Source: JADLGL01 sp964611195 (GTDB lineage: Bacteria > Pseudomonadota > Alphaproteobacteria > Rhizobiales > Kaistiaceae). From it: a DNA stretch of 22,427 nt. The notes under the pieces are model-generated. The model was not told the origin of the DNA, searched no databases, and was given only the letters and a program-made list of their open reading frames with translations. The translations under genes were made by a program, and so were the position numbers. Below, piece after piece: positions 6,065-14,197 of the stretch; the stretch's first letter is position 1, and each line of letters begins with the position of its first letter. Where the stretch lies: positions 1 through 22,427 of the forward strand of contig CAZSXA010000017.1 of assembly GCA_964611195.1 (NCBI GenBank), in the 5' to 3' direction.

Positions 6065-7321
6065 TTGCGCCAGCGAGTATCAAGCGTGAGCCGCCGGCTC
6101 TTTTCGTTCGGCATCGTCTCGACGATGCTGGTGTTCCTGGCGAGCTGCACCCCCGCCGGCTTCTCCCTCAATCCCGCGCCAGCAACGGCGCCGGCCGGCC
6201 CGGCCCAGCCCGTCACAGGCGAGGTGCTCGGCAGCGGTTCGGTTCGCGTCGCGCTGCTCGTTCCGCTGTCGGCCAACGGCAATGCCGCACAGGCCGCGCG
6301 AAACATCCGCAACGCCGCCGAGCTCGCCCTCAACGAGTTCTCCGGCGCCGACATTCTGGTGATGGTGAAGGATACCGGCGGCACGCCGGAAGGCGCCCGC
6401 GCTGCCGCCACGGAAGCCGTCGCCCAGGGCGCCGAGCTCATTCTCGGCCCGCTCTTCGCCGACAGCGTTCCGCCAGCGGCTGCTGTCGCACGATCCGCGC
6501 GGGTTCCGATGGTCGCCTTCTCGACCGACGCCGCCGTCGCGTCGTCGGGGGTCTACCTCCTGTCGTTCCTGCCGCGCTCCGACGTGCAGCGGATCATTCC
6601 GTTCGCCGCCTCGCGCGGTGTCACAGCGGTGGCGGCGCTGCTTCCGAACAACGCCTATGGCACCGTCGTCGAGGCCGCGCTTCGCGAGACGATGTCCGCG
6701 AGCGGTGCCCGGCTCGTCGTCGTCGAGCGCTACGAACTCGATCGCGGCGCCATGCAGGTCAGCGCCGAGGCCGTCGCCGAGATCGTCAATTCCGGTCAGG
6801 CCGACGCCGTCTTCGTCCCCGATGGCGGCGATGCGACGCCGTTCATGGTCCAGATCATGGCCGCGCAGGGCGTCGATTTCGACGATGTCCGCCTGCTCGG
6901 CTCCGGCCTTTGGAACGACAACCGCATCAAGAACGAGCCGACCATGGTCGGCGGCTGGTATCCGGGCCCGGAGACGGCGGGCTTCGAATCCTTCGCCACG
7001 CGCTACGCCGCCGCCTATGGCGCGCGTCCGTTCCCGACCGCGAGCCTCGGCTATGACGCGACGATCCTTGCCGCGGGGCTTGCCGCCAGCTTCGGCGCCA
7101 ACCGCTATTCGGCTGCGACGATCACCGATCCGAACGGCTTCCGCGGCATCGACGGCGCCTTCCGTTTCCTCTCCAACGGCACCAACCAGCGCACGCTCGC
7201 CGTCTACGAGATCACGCGCAACGGCGTGACGGTCGTCGATCCGGCGCCGACGAGCTTCTCGCAGACCTTTGCGGGCGGCGGTGGAGGCGGCGGCTTCGCC
7301 GGCTTCGGAAACCTCTTCTAG
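6065..7321 (+). CDS. penicillin-binding protein activator-like lipoprotein (periplasmic leucine-binding fold)
   Basis: A 418-residue predicted lipoprotein with a type I periplasmic binding-protein fold, as in LpoA-type activators of penicillin-binding proteins and ABC-type branched-chain amino-acid receptors. The N terminus has positive residues, a hydrophobic run and the lipobox LASC (Cys28 lipidated). A Pro/Ala-rich linker follows to about residue 58. The binding-protein domain then starts with VRVALLVPLSANGNAAQAARNIRNAAELALNEF; GAELILGPLFADS and LLPNNAYG are typical of the fold. The C terminus ends in a Gly-rich tail (FAGGGGGGGFAGFGNLF). In alphaproteobacteria this gene commonly stands divergent from rsmI, as here, which favours a cell-wall role over transport; no transporter genes are nearby. 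The start is TTG at 6065 with a good ribosome site. Its stop abuts the hemW stop (7322) with no spacer. Confidence 0.88.
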   Translation: MRQRVSSVSRRLFSFGIVSTMLVFLASCTPAGFSLNPAPATAPAGPAQPVTGEVLGSGSVRVALLVPLSANGNAAQAARNIRNAAELALNEFSGADILVMVKDTGGTPEGARAAATEAVAQGAELILGPLFADSVPPAAAVARSARVPMVAFSTDAAVASSGVYLLSFLPRSDVQRIIPFAASRGVTAVAALLPNNAYGTVVEAALRETMSASGARLVVVERYELDRGAMQVSAEAVAEIVNSGQADAVFVPDGGDATPFMVQIMAAQGVDFDDVRLLGSGLWNDNRIKNEPTMVGGWYPGPETAGFESFATRYAAAYGARPFPTASLGYDATILAAGLAASFGANRYSAATITDPNGFRGIDGAFRFLSNGTNQRTLAVYEITRNGVTVVDPAPTSFSQTFAGGGGGGGFAGFGNLF

Positions 7322-8488
7322 TCAGGCCGCGAGGTCGGCCACGACCGCGTCGAGCACGAAGGCGCCGCTCGGCGTCACCCGGACGCGGTCCTCGTGGAGC
7401 GTTTCGACCATGCCGTTCTCGGTGAGGTCGCGCAGCCGTCCGGGGTCGAGGTCGCGGCCGGAGATTTGACGGTAGCGCTCGAGGTCGATGCCCTCGGCGA
7501 GCCGGAGCCCCATCAGCAGCATCTCGTCGGCTTCCTCCTCGCGGGTGAGGAGTTCGTCGCTTTCGAGCCCGTCGCCCCAGCTCTCGACCCGCTCCAGCCA
7601 GCGCTCCGGCTCGGCGATCATTGCCGTGGCGCGCCGGCCCTCCGGAACGATCAGCCGGCCATGGGCGCCCGGTCCGATGCCGGCATATTCGCCGTATCGC
7701 CAGTAGACGAGATTGTGCCGGCACTCGGCCTCCGGCTTGGCGTGGTTCGAGATCTCGTAGGCGGAAAGGCCGTGGCGGGCGCAGACCTCCTGCGTCACGC
7801 GATAGAGTTCCGCGGCGTGCTCGTCGCCGGGCACAGCCAGCTTGCCGGCCTCGCGAAGGGCAAAGAACGGCGTCCCTTCATCGATGGTCAGCTGGTAGAG
7901 CGACAAATGATCGGCCGCGCGTTCGATCGCGGCGGTCAGCTCGCGCTCCCATTCCGCCGCCGACTGCTCCGGCCGCGCATAGATGAGATCGAAGCTGAGG
8001 CGCGGAAACACCTCCCGCGCCGTCTCGACGGCTTTCAGCGCATCCTCGACACTGTGAAGCCGGCCGAGAAAACGGAGGTCGCGATCGTTGAGCGCCTGGA
8101 CGCCGAGCGAGACGCGGTTGACCCCGGCGGCGCGGTAGCCGCGGAAGCGCTCGGCCTCGACGCTCGACGGATTGGCCTCAAGCGTGATCTCGGCGTCGGG
8201 CTCGACCGACCATTGCCCGGCGATCTCGTCGAGGATCGCGCCGACGGTCGCCGGCTCCATCAGCGAAGGCGTGCCGCCGCCGATGAAGATGCTGCCGACC
8301 GAACGCCCGGGCGTACGGGCGGCGGTCGTCCTGATCTCGCGGCGGAACGCTTCGGTGAACCGCGCCTGGTCGATCGGCTGATGGCGAACATGGCTGTTGA
8401 AATCGCAATAGGGGCATTTGGCGGCGCAGAACGGCCAGTGGACGTAGACGCCGAAGCCGGCTTCCGACGGATTGCCCATCGTGCTCAC
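7322..8488 (-). CDS. hemW: radical SAM heme chaperone HemW
   Basis: HemW is a radical-SAM protein that binds heme and hands it to target proteins. It was long annotated as oxygen-independent coproporphyrinogen oxidase. The cluster motif CAAKCPYCDF gives Cys21, Cys25 and Cys28 and lacks the fourth nearby Cys seen in true HemN (CxxxCxYCxC). GGGTPSLM is the SAM-binding GGGTP segment. The C-terminal HemN_C-like domain is present (GMVETLHEDRVRVTPSGAFVLDAVV). At 388 residues it is of normal length. I prefer GTG at 8488, because GGAG lies four bases upstream and its GTGA overlaps the rdgB stop. The ATG at 8479 is an alternative three codons later. It is the last gene of rph-rdgB-hemW. Confidence 0.93.
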   Translation of the reverse strand: MSTMGNPSEAGFGVYVHWPFCAAKCPYCDFNSHVRHQPIDQARFTEAFRREIRTTAARTPGRSVGSIFIGGGTPSLMEPATVGAILDEIAGQWSVEPDAEITLEANPSSVEAERFRGYRAAGVNRVSLGVQALNDRDLRFLGRLHSVEDALKAVETAREVFPRLSFDLIYARPEQSAAEWERELTAAIERAADHLSLYQLTIDEGTPFFALREAGKLAVPGDEHAAELYRVTQEVCARHGLSAYEISNHAKPEAECRHNLVYWRYGEYAGIGPGAHGRLIVPEGRRATAMIAEPERWLERVESWGDGLESDELLTREEEADEMLLMGLRLAEGIDLERYRQISGRDLDPGRLRDLTENGMVETLHEDRVRVTPSGAFVLDAVVADLAA

Positions 8489-9126
8489 TGCACTCCGAGG
8501 TCGCGGGCACGCGCGGCGAAGGCGCGGGCGCGGTGCGAAAGCGGCGTCATCCCCGGTCTCCAGCCATGCTTCTCGCCGGCCTCCATCTCGCCGAAGGTCC
8601 GGTCGTGTCCTTCGGGACGAAAGATCGGATCGTAGCCGAAGCCCTTCTCGCCGCGCGGTGGCCACACCAACTCGCCCGTAATCTCGCCGCGCCAGGTCAG
8701 CAATTCGCCATCCGGACGCGCCAGGCAAAGCACGGCGACGAACCGTGCCCGACGCTGCTCCGGCGATGTCGCGCCTGCCTGCTGCAGCCGTTCCTCAACC
8801 AGCCGCATCGCGCGCGCAAAGTCCTTGTCGGGCCCGGCCCAGCGCGCAGAGTAAATGCCCGGCTCGCCGCCGAGCGCATCGATGGCAAGGCCCGAATCGT
8901 CCGCGAGCGCAGGAAGCCCCGAGGCGCCCGCGGCGGCGACGGCCTTGATCGCGGCGTTCTCCTCGAACGTTTCTCCGGTCTCCTCCGGTTCGGCGAGCCC
9001 GAGCTCGCCGGCAGACACCGCCTCGACGCCGATCGGGCGAATCAGCGCGGCGATCTCGGCTACCTTGCCGGAATTGTGGCTGGCGATCACCAGCCGCTCG
9101 CCCGGGGCGAGGATCCGAGTGGTCAA
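8485..9126 (-). CDS. rdgB: XTP/dITP diphosphatase (RdgB/HAM1)
   Basis: This enzyme hydrolyses non-canonical purine nucleotides (XTP, ITP and deoxy forms) to monophosphates, keeping them out of nucleic acids. It has 213 residues, slightly above the typical 195-210. Motifs: VIASHNSGKVAEI near residue 13 (the SHNxGK substrate loop), LADDSGLAIDALGGEPGIYSARWAG (metal-binding Asp pair), EKGFGYDPIF, and near the end MTPLSHRARAF. The start appears to be TTG at 9126, overlapping the rph stop as TTGA. No ATG lies before the SHNSGK motif, and no strong ribosome site is seen, so translation is probably coupled to rph. The stop overlaps the hemW GTG by 4 bp. Confidence 0.94.
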   Translation of the reverse strand: MTTRILAPGERLVIASHNSGKVAEIAALIRPIGVEAVSAGELGLAEPEETGETFEENAAIKAVAAAGASGLPALADDSGLAIDALGGEPGIYSARWAGPDKDFARAMRLVEERLQQAGATSPEQRRARFVAVLCLARPDGELLTWRGEITGELVWPPRGEKGFGYDPIFRPEGHDRTFGEMEAGEKHGWRPGMTPLSHRARAFAARARDLGVQ

Positions 9127-9836
9127 AGCACCGCGAGCTTCTGCAGCTCGATCAGCCGGTCGATGCCGGAGCGGGCGAGGGCCATCAGCGCGGTAAACTC
9201 GTCCTCGCTGAACGGCTCCTTCTCGGCCGTCCCCTGAATCTCGATGATCCCGCCCTTGCCGGTCATGACGAAATTGGCGTCGGTGTCGGCTTCGGAGTCC
9301 TCGTCATAGTCGAGGTCGAGAACCGGCTCGGACTGGAAGTAGCCCGCCGAGATCGCGGCGACATGATCGCCGAGCGCGTTGCCGGACAGCATGTCGCGCG
9401 CCTTCATCCATTCGAAGCAGTCATGCAGCGCGACCCAGCCGCCGGTGATTGCCGCGGTCCGCGTTCCGCCGTCGGCCTGGATGACGTCGCAATCGACGAC
9501 GATCTGGCGCTCGCCGATCGCCGTGAGGTCGACGACGCCACGGAGCGAGCGGCCAATCAGCCGCTGGATTTCCTGCGTACGGCCGGACAGCTTGCCCTTG
9601 GCGCTCTCGCGCTGCATGCGGCTGTGGGTCGAGCGCGGCAGCATGCCGTATTCGGCAGTCACCCAGCCCTTGCCGCCACCGCGGAGCCAGGGCGGCACGC
9701 GCTCCTCGACGCTGGCGGTGCAGTGGACCATGGTGTCGCCGAAGCGCACCAGGCACGATCCCTCGGCGTGGCGGGCGACGCCACGTTCGAGGCTCACGGC
9801 CCGCAATTCGTCAGGGGCTCGTTTCGACGGCCGCAT
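9123..9836 (-). CDS. rph: ribonuclease PH
   Basis: RNase PH is a phosphate-dependent 3'-to-5' exoribonuclease that trims the 3' trailer of tRNA precursors. The 237-residue length matches the family (about 238). Visible motifs include MRPSKRAPDELR at the start, SCLVRFGDTMVHCTASVEE, RMQRESAKGKLSGRTQEIQRLIGRSLR (phosphate and RNA contacts), DCDVIQADGGTRTAAITG, and the C-terminal LDLDYDEDSEADTDANFVMT. The ATG at 9836 has GGAGA about 11 bases upstream. It leads the rph-rdgB-hemW operon and is divergent from hrcA with 104 bp between them, the usual alphaproteobacterial arrangement. Confidence 0.97.
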   Translation of the reverse strand: MRPSKRAPDELRAVSLERGVARHAEGSCLVRFGDTMVHCTASVEERVPPWLRGGGKGWVTAEYGMLPRSTHSRMQRESAKGKLSGRTQEIQRLIGRSLRGVVDLTAIGERQIVVDCDVIQADGGTRTAAITGGWVALHDCFEWMKARDMLSGNALGDHVAAISAGYFQSEPVLDLDYDEDSEADTDANFVMTGKGGIIEIQGTAEKEPFSEDEFTALMALARSGIDRLIELQKLAVL

Positions 9837-9940
9837 GCTTGTCTCGTCTCCGCTGAAGTGGCGGGCTTGGTGCCACCGTTCGCCATCGCGGTAAAGTCCG
9901 GCTTGAAGCGACGCCGGTCCCGTCCCTTAATGAGGGGGTC

Positions 9941-11041
9941 ATGAACGATATTCCCCGCGACACCGACCGGCCCTCGCTTCTGGGGGGCGCCGGGCAGCCC
10001 GGCCTCGACGAACGCGCCCGCGACATATTCCGCCAGCTGGTCGAGACCTATCTCGACACGGGCGAGCCGGTCGGCTCGCGCAATATCAGCCGCCTGCTTC
10101 CGGTGAGCCTCTCGCCGGCGTCGGTCCGCAACGTCATGGCCGACCTCGAGCAGCTCGGCCTCATCTTCTCGCCGCACACATCGGCGGGCCGCGTGCCGAC
10201 CGAGACCGGCCTACGATTCTTCATCGACGCCATCCTCGAGATCGGCGATCTCACAACGTCCGAGCGGCGCAGCATCGAGGCGGCGATCAAGGCGAAGGAC
10301 CCCGGACGGACCGTCGAGGACGTTCTGTCCGAGGCAAGCCGCAGCCTGTCGGGGCTGTCGCGCGGCGCCGGCATCGTTCTCGCCGGCAAGGCCGATATCC
10401 GCCTCAAGCACATTGAGTTCGTGCGCCTCGAGCCGAACCGCGCGCTGGTGGTGCTGGTCGGCGAGGACGGCTCGGTGGAAAACCGACTCATCGACATCGA
10501 CCCCGGCACCACGCCGTCGGCCCTCGTGGAAGCCGCCAACTACCTCAACCGCGCGCTTCGCGGCCGCACCCTGTCGGAGGCGCGCGACGAACTCGAGCAG
10601 CAGCGGAAGGTCCTGCAGGCCGAGCTCGATCAGCTGACCGCCCGCCTCGTCGAGGCCGGCGTCGCCAGCTGGGCCGACGCCAGCTCGGACCGGCCGGAGA
10701 CATTGATCGTCAGGGGCCGCTCGAACCTGCTGGAGGACGTTCGTGCGGCGGAGGATCTGGAGCGCATTCGGCTCCTTTTCGACGACCTCGAAACCCAGCG
10801 CGAGCTGATCTCGCTGCTCTCCAACGCCGAGACCGGTCACGGCGTCCGCATCTTCCTTGGCTCGGAGTCGCGGCTGTTCTCGCTGTCCGGATCGTCGCTG
10901 GTGGTCTCGCCCTTCCACGACTCCGACCAGCGCATCGTCGGCGCGCTCGGCGTCATCGGACCGACGCGGCTCAACTATGCGCGGGTGGTGCCGATGGTCG
11001 ACTACACGGCCAAGCTCGTCAGCCGGCTGATCGGCCGCTAG
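9941..11041 (+). CDS. hrcA: heat-inducible transcriptional repressor HrcA
   Basis: HrcA represses chaperone genes such as groESL by binding the CIRCE inverted repeat. The 366 residues are normal for the family. The N-terminal winged helix is clear (ARDIFRQLVETYLDTGEPVG, SPASVRNVMADLEQLGLI, then SPHTSAGRVPTETGLRFFID). The GAF-like effector domain follows (GAGIVLAGKADIRLKHIEFV). The C-terminal end has IFLGSESRLFSLSGSSLVV and GALGVIGPTRLNYARVVPMV. The ATG at 9941 has GAGGGGG two bases upstream, rather close. No CIRCE-like TTAGCACTC dyad is visible in the 104-bp upstream region, so autoregulation through CIRCE is not supported here. Unlike many relatives it is not followed by grpE; a convergent kinase gene shares its stop region. 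Confidence 0.97.
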   Translation: MNDIPRDTDRPSLLGGAGQPGLDERARDIFRQLVETYLDTGEPVGSRNISRLLPVSLSPASVRNVMADLEQLGLIFSPHTSAGRVPTETGLRFFIDAILEIGDLTTSERRSIEAAIKAKDPGRTVEDVLSEASRSLSGLSRGAGIVLAGKADIRLKHIEFVRLEPNRALVVLVGEDGSVENRLIDIDPGTTPSALVEAANYLNRALRGRTLSEARDELEQQRKVLQAELDQLTARLVEAGVASWADASSDRPETLIVRGRSNLLEDVRAAEDLERIRLLFDDLETQRELISLLSNAETGHGVRIFLGSESRLFSLSGSSLVVSPFHDSDQRIVGALGVIGPTRLNYARVVPMVDYTAKLVSRLIGR

Positions 11042-12042
11042 AGCACGAAGCCGGCGCGCCGCGCCGCTTCTTCGAGATTGACCTCCGGCCGCGCGCCCAT
11101 ATGGGAGATCACCTCCGCGGCGGCGAATGAGCCGAGTGAAGCGGCGGCGGCGAGCGGCATACCGCGGGCGACGCCGAGCAGGAAGCCGGAGGCATAGAGA
11201 TCGCCCGCCCCGGTCGCGTCGACCAGCTCCTCCACCCGCGCCGCCTCGACTTGCTCGACCCCGGCATCTGACAGGACAAAGGAGCCGTCCTCGCTCGCCG
11301 TCACCGCGGCGAGGGCGGCATCGTCCCGGAGGGCGCGGAGCCCGCTTTCGAGATCGGCGGTCTCGTAGAGCGACTTCAGCTCCGAGACATTGGCAAGCAC
11401 GATATCGACCGCGCCCGTCCGGATGAGTTCGAGGAACTCGTCGCGATAGCGGTCGACGCAGAACGAATCGGAGAGCGTCAGAGCAACCTTCCGCCCCGCC
11501 TCGTGGGCGAGCGTTGCGGCGCGGCGGAAGGCGTCCTTCGCCGCCGGCGGGTCCCAAAGATAGCCTTCGAGGAACGTGATTGCGGCCGAGCCGACGAGAT
11601 CGGCGTCGATGTCGTCCGGCGACAGCGCCTGCGCCGCGCCGAGGAAGGTGTTCATCGTCCGCTCTCCGTCCGGCGTCACCAGGATGATCGAGCGCCCGGT
11701 GGGGTCGCCGCCGCTGAGCGCCGGCGTCCGGTAGCCGACGCCGATCGCCGACATGTCGTGGCGGTAGACGTCGCCGAGCTGATCGTCGGCGACCTTGCCG
11801 ATGAAGGCGGCGCGTCCGCCGAGCGAGGCAAGGCCGGCCACGGTGTTGCCCGCCGAGCCGCCTGACGATTCGGTCGCCGGCCCGACGCGGGAATAGAGCG
11901 ACTCGGCCTGCTTGGCGTCGATCAGATGCATCGAGCCCTTGGCGAGACCCTCGGCGACGAGCAGGTCGTCCTCGGCCCGTGTCATCACATCGACGATCGC
12001 GTTTCCGATACCGAGTACGTCATAAGTGGTTTCAGCAGTCAT
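11038..12042 (-). CDS. PfkB-family carbohydrate/adenosine kinase
   Basis: A ribokinase-fold sugar or nucleoside kinase of 334 residues. It has the N-terminal PfkB pattern (YDVLGIGNAIVDV, then GSAGNTVAGLASLGGRAAFIGKVADDQLGD) and the C-terminal signature DATGAGDLYASGFLLGVARG with the catalytic Asp and anion-hole GAGD. The sequence resembles the alphaproteobacterial adenosine-kinase-like branch, which would make AMP from adenosine, but the substrate is not proven. The ATG at 12042 has AAGGGGG four bases upstream. A possible promoter, TTGCCC-16-TATAAC, lies at 12067-12094. The gene is divergent from the cyclase gene with 77 bp between them and convergent with hrcA, sharing CTAG (11038-11041) as both stops. 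Confidence 0.9.
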   Translation of the reverse strand: MTAETTYDVLGIGNAIVDVMTRAEDDLLVAEGLAKGSMHLIDAKQAESLYSRVGPATESSGGSAGNTVAGLASLGGRAAFIGKVADDQLGDVYRHDMSAIGVGYRTPALSGGDPTGRSIILVTPDGERTMNTFLGAAQALSPDDIDADLVGSAAITFLEGYLWDPPAAKDAFRRAATLAHEAGRKVALTLSDSFCVDRYRDEFLELIRTGAVDIVLANVSELKSLYETADLESGLRALRDDAALAAVTASEDGSFVLSDAGVEQVEAARVEELVDATGAGDLYASGFLLGVARGMPLAAAASLGSFAAAEVISHMGARPEVNLEEAARRAGFVL

Positions 12043-12062
12043 TTGGCCCCCTTGGGAAAGGC

Positions 12063-12078
12063 GGCCGTTATAACGGCC
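12063..12078. promoter_or_regulatory. perfect 16-bp palindrome, candidate operator
   Basis: GGCCGTTATAACGGCC is exactly self-complementary with no spacer. It is centred in the 77-bp region between the divergent kinase (12042) and cyclase (12120) genes. Its core reads TATAAC on both strands, so it overlaps a possible -10 box in each direction. A dimeric regulator bound here could control both genes. Confidence 0.55.
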
Positions 12079-12094
12079 ATGCCCGTGCGGGCAA
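12067..12094 (-). promoter_or_regulatory. candidate promoter for the PfkB kinase gene
   Basis: On the minus strand, TTGCCC (12089-12094) and TATAAC (12067-12072) are separated by 16 bp. The start would be near 12060, about 18 nt before the ATG and just ahead of the AAGGGGG ribosome site. Confidence 0.4.
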
Positions 12095-12104
12095 CAACCC
12101 CTCC

Positions 12105-12111
12105 GAGGAGG
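12105..12111 (+). promoter_or_regulatory. ribosome binding site fixing a GTG start
   Basis: GAGGAGG lies eight bases before GTG at 12120. It rules out the longer open frame upstream, which would run through the palindrome and the kinase start. Confidence 0.8.
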
Positions 12112-12119
12112 CGAGCCAG

Positions 12120-13154
12120 GTGTCGAGATCCGAACAGTGGCAGACGGTATTGAGAATCACCGTCATCGTCCTGCCGTTCAGCGTGCTGTTTGGCTGCGTG
12201 CTCGGCTACTTTCTCGGCGAGAGCGACGGCACGTCGGTTGTTGCCGGCGGCTTCATCGGCGGGCTCCTTGCCCTTGGCACCGTCACCTTCGACGTCAGCT
12301 GGGGCGTCGGCCTTGTCTCGCGGCGCTGGCGGGAAGCGCCGTTCCTGGTCATCCTCGTCACGCGAAGCCTGGTGTGGCTGGCGATCATCGTCGTTGGCAT
12401 CAGCGTGCCGCTGCTGCTCGTCGCCGAGGTGCCGACCGACGAGCTCGCAACGGCCGAGATGGGCTGGACCGTGGCGGCCACTTTCGCCGTCGCCATCGCC
12501 ATCAATTTCACGCTGCTCATCGCCCGTCTTCTCGGGCCGGGCGTGCTCCCGTCGCTGCTGCTTGGCCGCTACCACCGCCCGCGCGAGGAGGTGCGTATCT
12601 TTCTGCTCGTCGATCTCCGCGAATCCTCCGGCATCGCCGAGCGGCTCGGCAACCTCCGCTATCATGCGTTTCTGAAGCGCTTCATCGCCGACGTCTCGGC
12701 CAACGCAGTTCGCTTCGGCGCCGAGATTCACCGCTATGTCGGCGACGAGGTGATCCTCACCTGGCGGGCGGCGGAAGGTCTGCGGAACGCCGCCTGTCTC
12801 CGATTTGCCTGGGCGATGCAGAAGCATCTCGACGAGGCGGCGCCGGAATATTTCGCTGCGTTCGGCGTGGCGCCGCAGACCTGGGCCGGCATGCATATGG
12901 GCCCGGTCGTCACCGGCGAGGTCGGCACGCTCAAGCACGAGATCGTCTATCTCGGCGACACGCTCAACACCGCAGCACGGATCGAGCAGGCGTGTCGGAC
13001 GTTCCAGCGGCCATTCCTGGTTTCGTCGGCCGTGGTGGAGAAGCTCGACCTTCCCGCCGAGGCCAACGCCGAGAACCTCGGCCCGGTCGAGCTTCGCGGC
13101 ATCGGAACGCCACTGGAGCTCTATGCCGTCGGACAGGACAAGGCGGCTCCCTAG
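12120..13154 (+). CDS. membrane-bound class III adenylate/guanylate cyclase
   Basis: A 344-residue inner-membrane protein that should make a cyclic nucleotide. Four hydrophobic segments (about residues 10-32, 38-58, 74-101 and 116-139) are followed by a cytoplasmic class III cyclase domain (about 155-310). Catalytic elements: metal ligand Asp165 in FLLVDLRESS; second metal Asp209 in HRYVGDEVILTW; and GDTLNTAARIEQ, supplying Asn283 and the transition-state Arg287. The base-selecting Lys of typical members (K-x-x-GD) is replaced here by Arg205. ATP versus GTP use therefore cannot be read from sequence, although cAMP synthesis is the usual activity in this group. The start is GTG with GAGGAGG eight bases upstream. 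It is divergent from the PfkB kinase and convergent with the FG-GAP gene, sharing CTAG at 13151-13154. Confidence 0.9.
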   Translation: MSRSEQWQTVLRITVIVLPFSVLFGCVLGYFLGESDGTSVVAGGFIGGLLALGTVTFDVSWGVGLVSRRWREAPFLVILVTRSLVWLAIIVVGISVPLLLVAEVPTDELATAEMGWTVAATFAVAIAINFTLLIARLLGPGVLPSLLLGRYHRPREEVRIFLLVDLRESSGIAERLGNLRYHAFLKRFIADVSANAVRFGAEIHRYVGDEVILTWRAAEGLRNAACLRFAWAMQKHLDEAAPEYFAAFGVAPQTWAGMHMGPVVTGEVGTLKHEIVYLGDTLNTAARIEQACRTFQRPFLVSSAVVEKLDLPAEANAENLGPVELRGIGTPLELYAVGQDKAAP

Positions 13155-14176
13155 CCGCCGGGCCGAACCAGTACCAACGCCCCATCGCTGCGACTGGCGA
13201 GAAACGCCGGGGCACCACCGATCGTCATCGTGCCGATCGCGGTGACGACCTCGCCGCCGAGCGGAATTGAGGCGAGCACCATCACCCGCCCGTCCGCGGC
13301 GGACACCAGCCTCAGCGTCGAGCGGCGGTCATCCGGAACCGCGAGATCGGCGGCGCCGTCGCCATTGACGTCGGCGACGGCCGAAAGCCCTTGCTCGGTC
13401 GAGCCGATGGCGTGGTTGGAGAAGCCGGGAACCGAAGCGATGAGCGTCAGTCTGCCGCCCCGCAAAGTCCAGAATTCGAGCGTTCCGCCGATATGCGGCG
13501 TCTTGACGATGGCGATATCGAGCGTGCCGTTGCCGTCGAAGTCGGCGATACCGGCGACGTTGAGCCAGCGATTGTTGCGGCCGATGCCGGACGTCGCCGC
13601 CAGCTCCACGAGTTCACCGTCGATGATGGAGAAGACGGCAAGCGCGGCCCCGGTCGTCAGGCCGGAGCGGATCGTGACGATGTCGTTGAAGCCGTCGCCG
13701 TCGATGTCGGCGATCCGCGGCGTCAGATCCTCGAACACGCGGTTGAGCGCCGCTTCGAAGCGAAGCGTATTGCCGCCATCGTCGCGGGCGACGAGCGTCG
13801 CCGCCTCGATGGCGTCGCCAAGGATGCCGTGCGCATAGCGCGTCGTGGGGTCGGTATACCAGGCGGCCACCACGCCGGCGCCGGCCGCGCGGGCGACCGT
13901 GCCATCGGGAATGCCGTCGCGCGGGGTCTCGAGACGCGGCGGCGTCGCGCGCTCGAAGCAGAGCGCTCCGTCGCAGTCGAAGGCGCGGAGCCAGCGGTCG
14001 GTCCGCACGAACACGTCCGAGCCGACCTGGCGCACCTCTTCCACCGGGGCAACGTCGACCAGCTCGGCCTGCGAGCTCTCCTGCGCAAGCGCTGGGCTGG
14101 CCGCACCAACAGCCCCGATTGCGAGCGCAGCTCCGATCGATACGCAGGCGTCTCGCAATGTCTGATGCCCGGCCAC
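13151..14176 (-). CDS. secreted FG-GAP/VCBS repeat protein
   Basis: A 341-residue exported protein of unknown function with integrin-alpha-like beta-propeller repeats. The N terminus is a Sec signal peptide (hydrophobic GAALAIGAVGAASPALA, cleavage after residue 31 before QES). Three calcium-binding loops are evenly spaced: DIDGDGFND (157-165), DFDGNGTLD (212-220) and DVNGDGAAD (269-277), about 55 residues apart. Weaker blades probably fill the N-terminal part (FDCDGALCFE near 66). No membrane anchor is seen. The start is GTG at 14176, with GGGAGG six bases upstream. It shares its stop CTAG with the convergent cyclase. The upstream spacer holds a REP-like palindrome (14198-14280). Such proteins often bind ligands or other proteins outside the cytoplasm, but nothing here fixes a partner. 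Confidence 0.88.
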   Translation of the reverse strand: MAGHQTLRDACVSIGAALAIGAVGAASPALAQESSQAELVDVAPVEEVRQVGSDVFVRTDRWLRAFDCDGALCFERATPPRLETPRDGIPDGTVARAAGAGVVAAWYTDPTTRYAHGILGDAIEAATLVARDDGGNTLRFEAALNRVFEDLTPRIADIDGDGFNDIVTIRSGLTTGAALAVFSIIDGELVELAATSGIGRNNRWLNVAGIADFDGNGTLDIAIVKTPHIGGTLEFWTLRGGRLTLIASVPGFSNHAIGSTEQGLSAVADVNGDGAADLAVPDDRRSTLRLVSAADGRVMVLASIPLGGEVVTAIGTMTIGGAPAFLASRSDGALVLVRPGG

Positions 14177-14197
14177 GCTGGTCCTCCCTTGCTTGAG

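Noticed and set aside
9902..9931. Possible heat-shock (RpoH-type) promoter upstream of hrcA: CTTG and CCTTAAT
   Set aside because: The spacing is about 19 bp and the -10 would overlap the ribosome site, leaving almost no leader; too weak to call.
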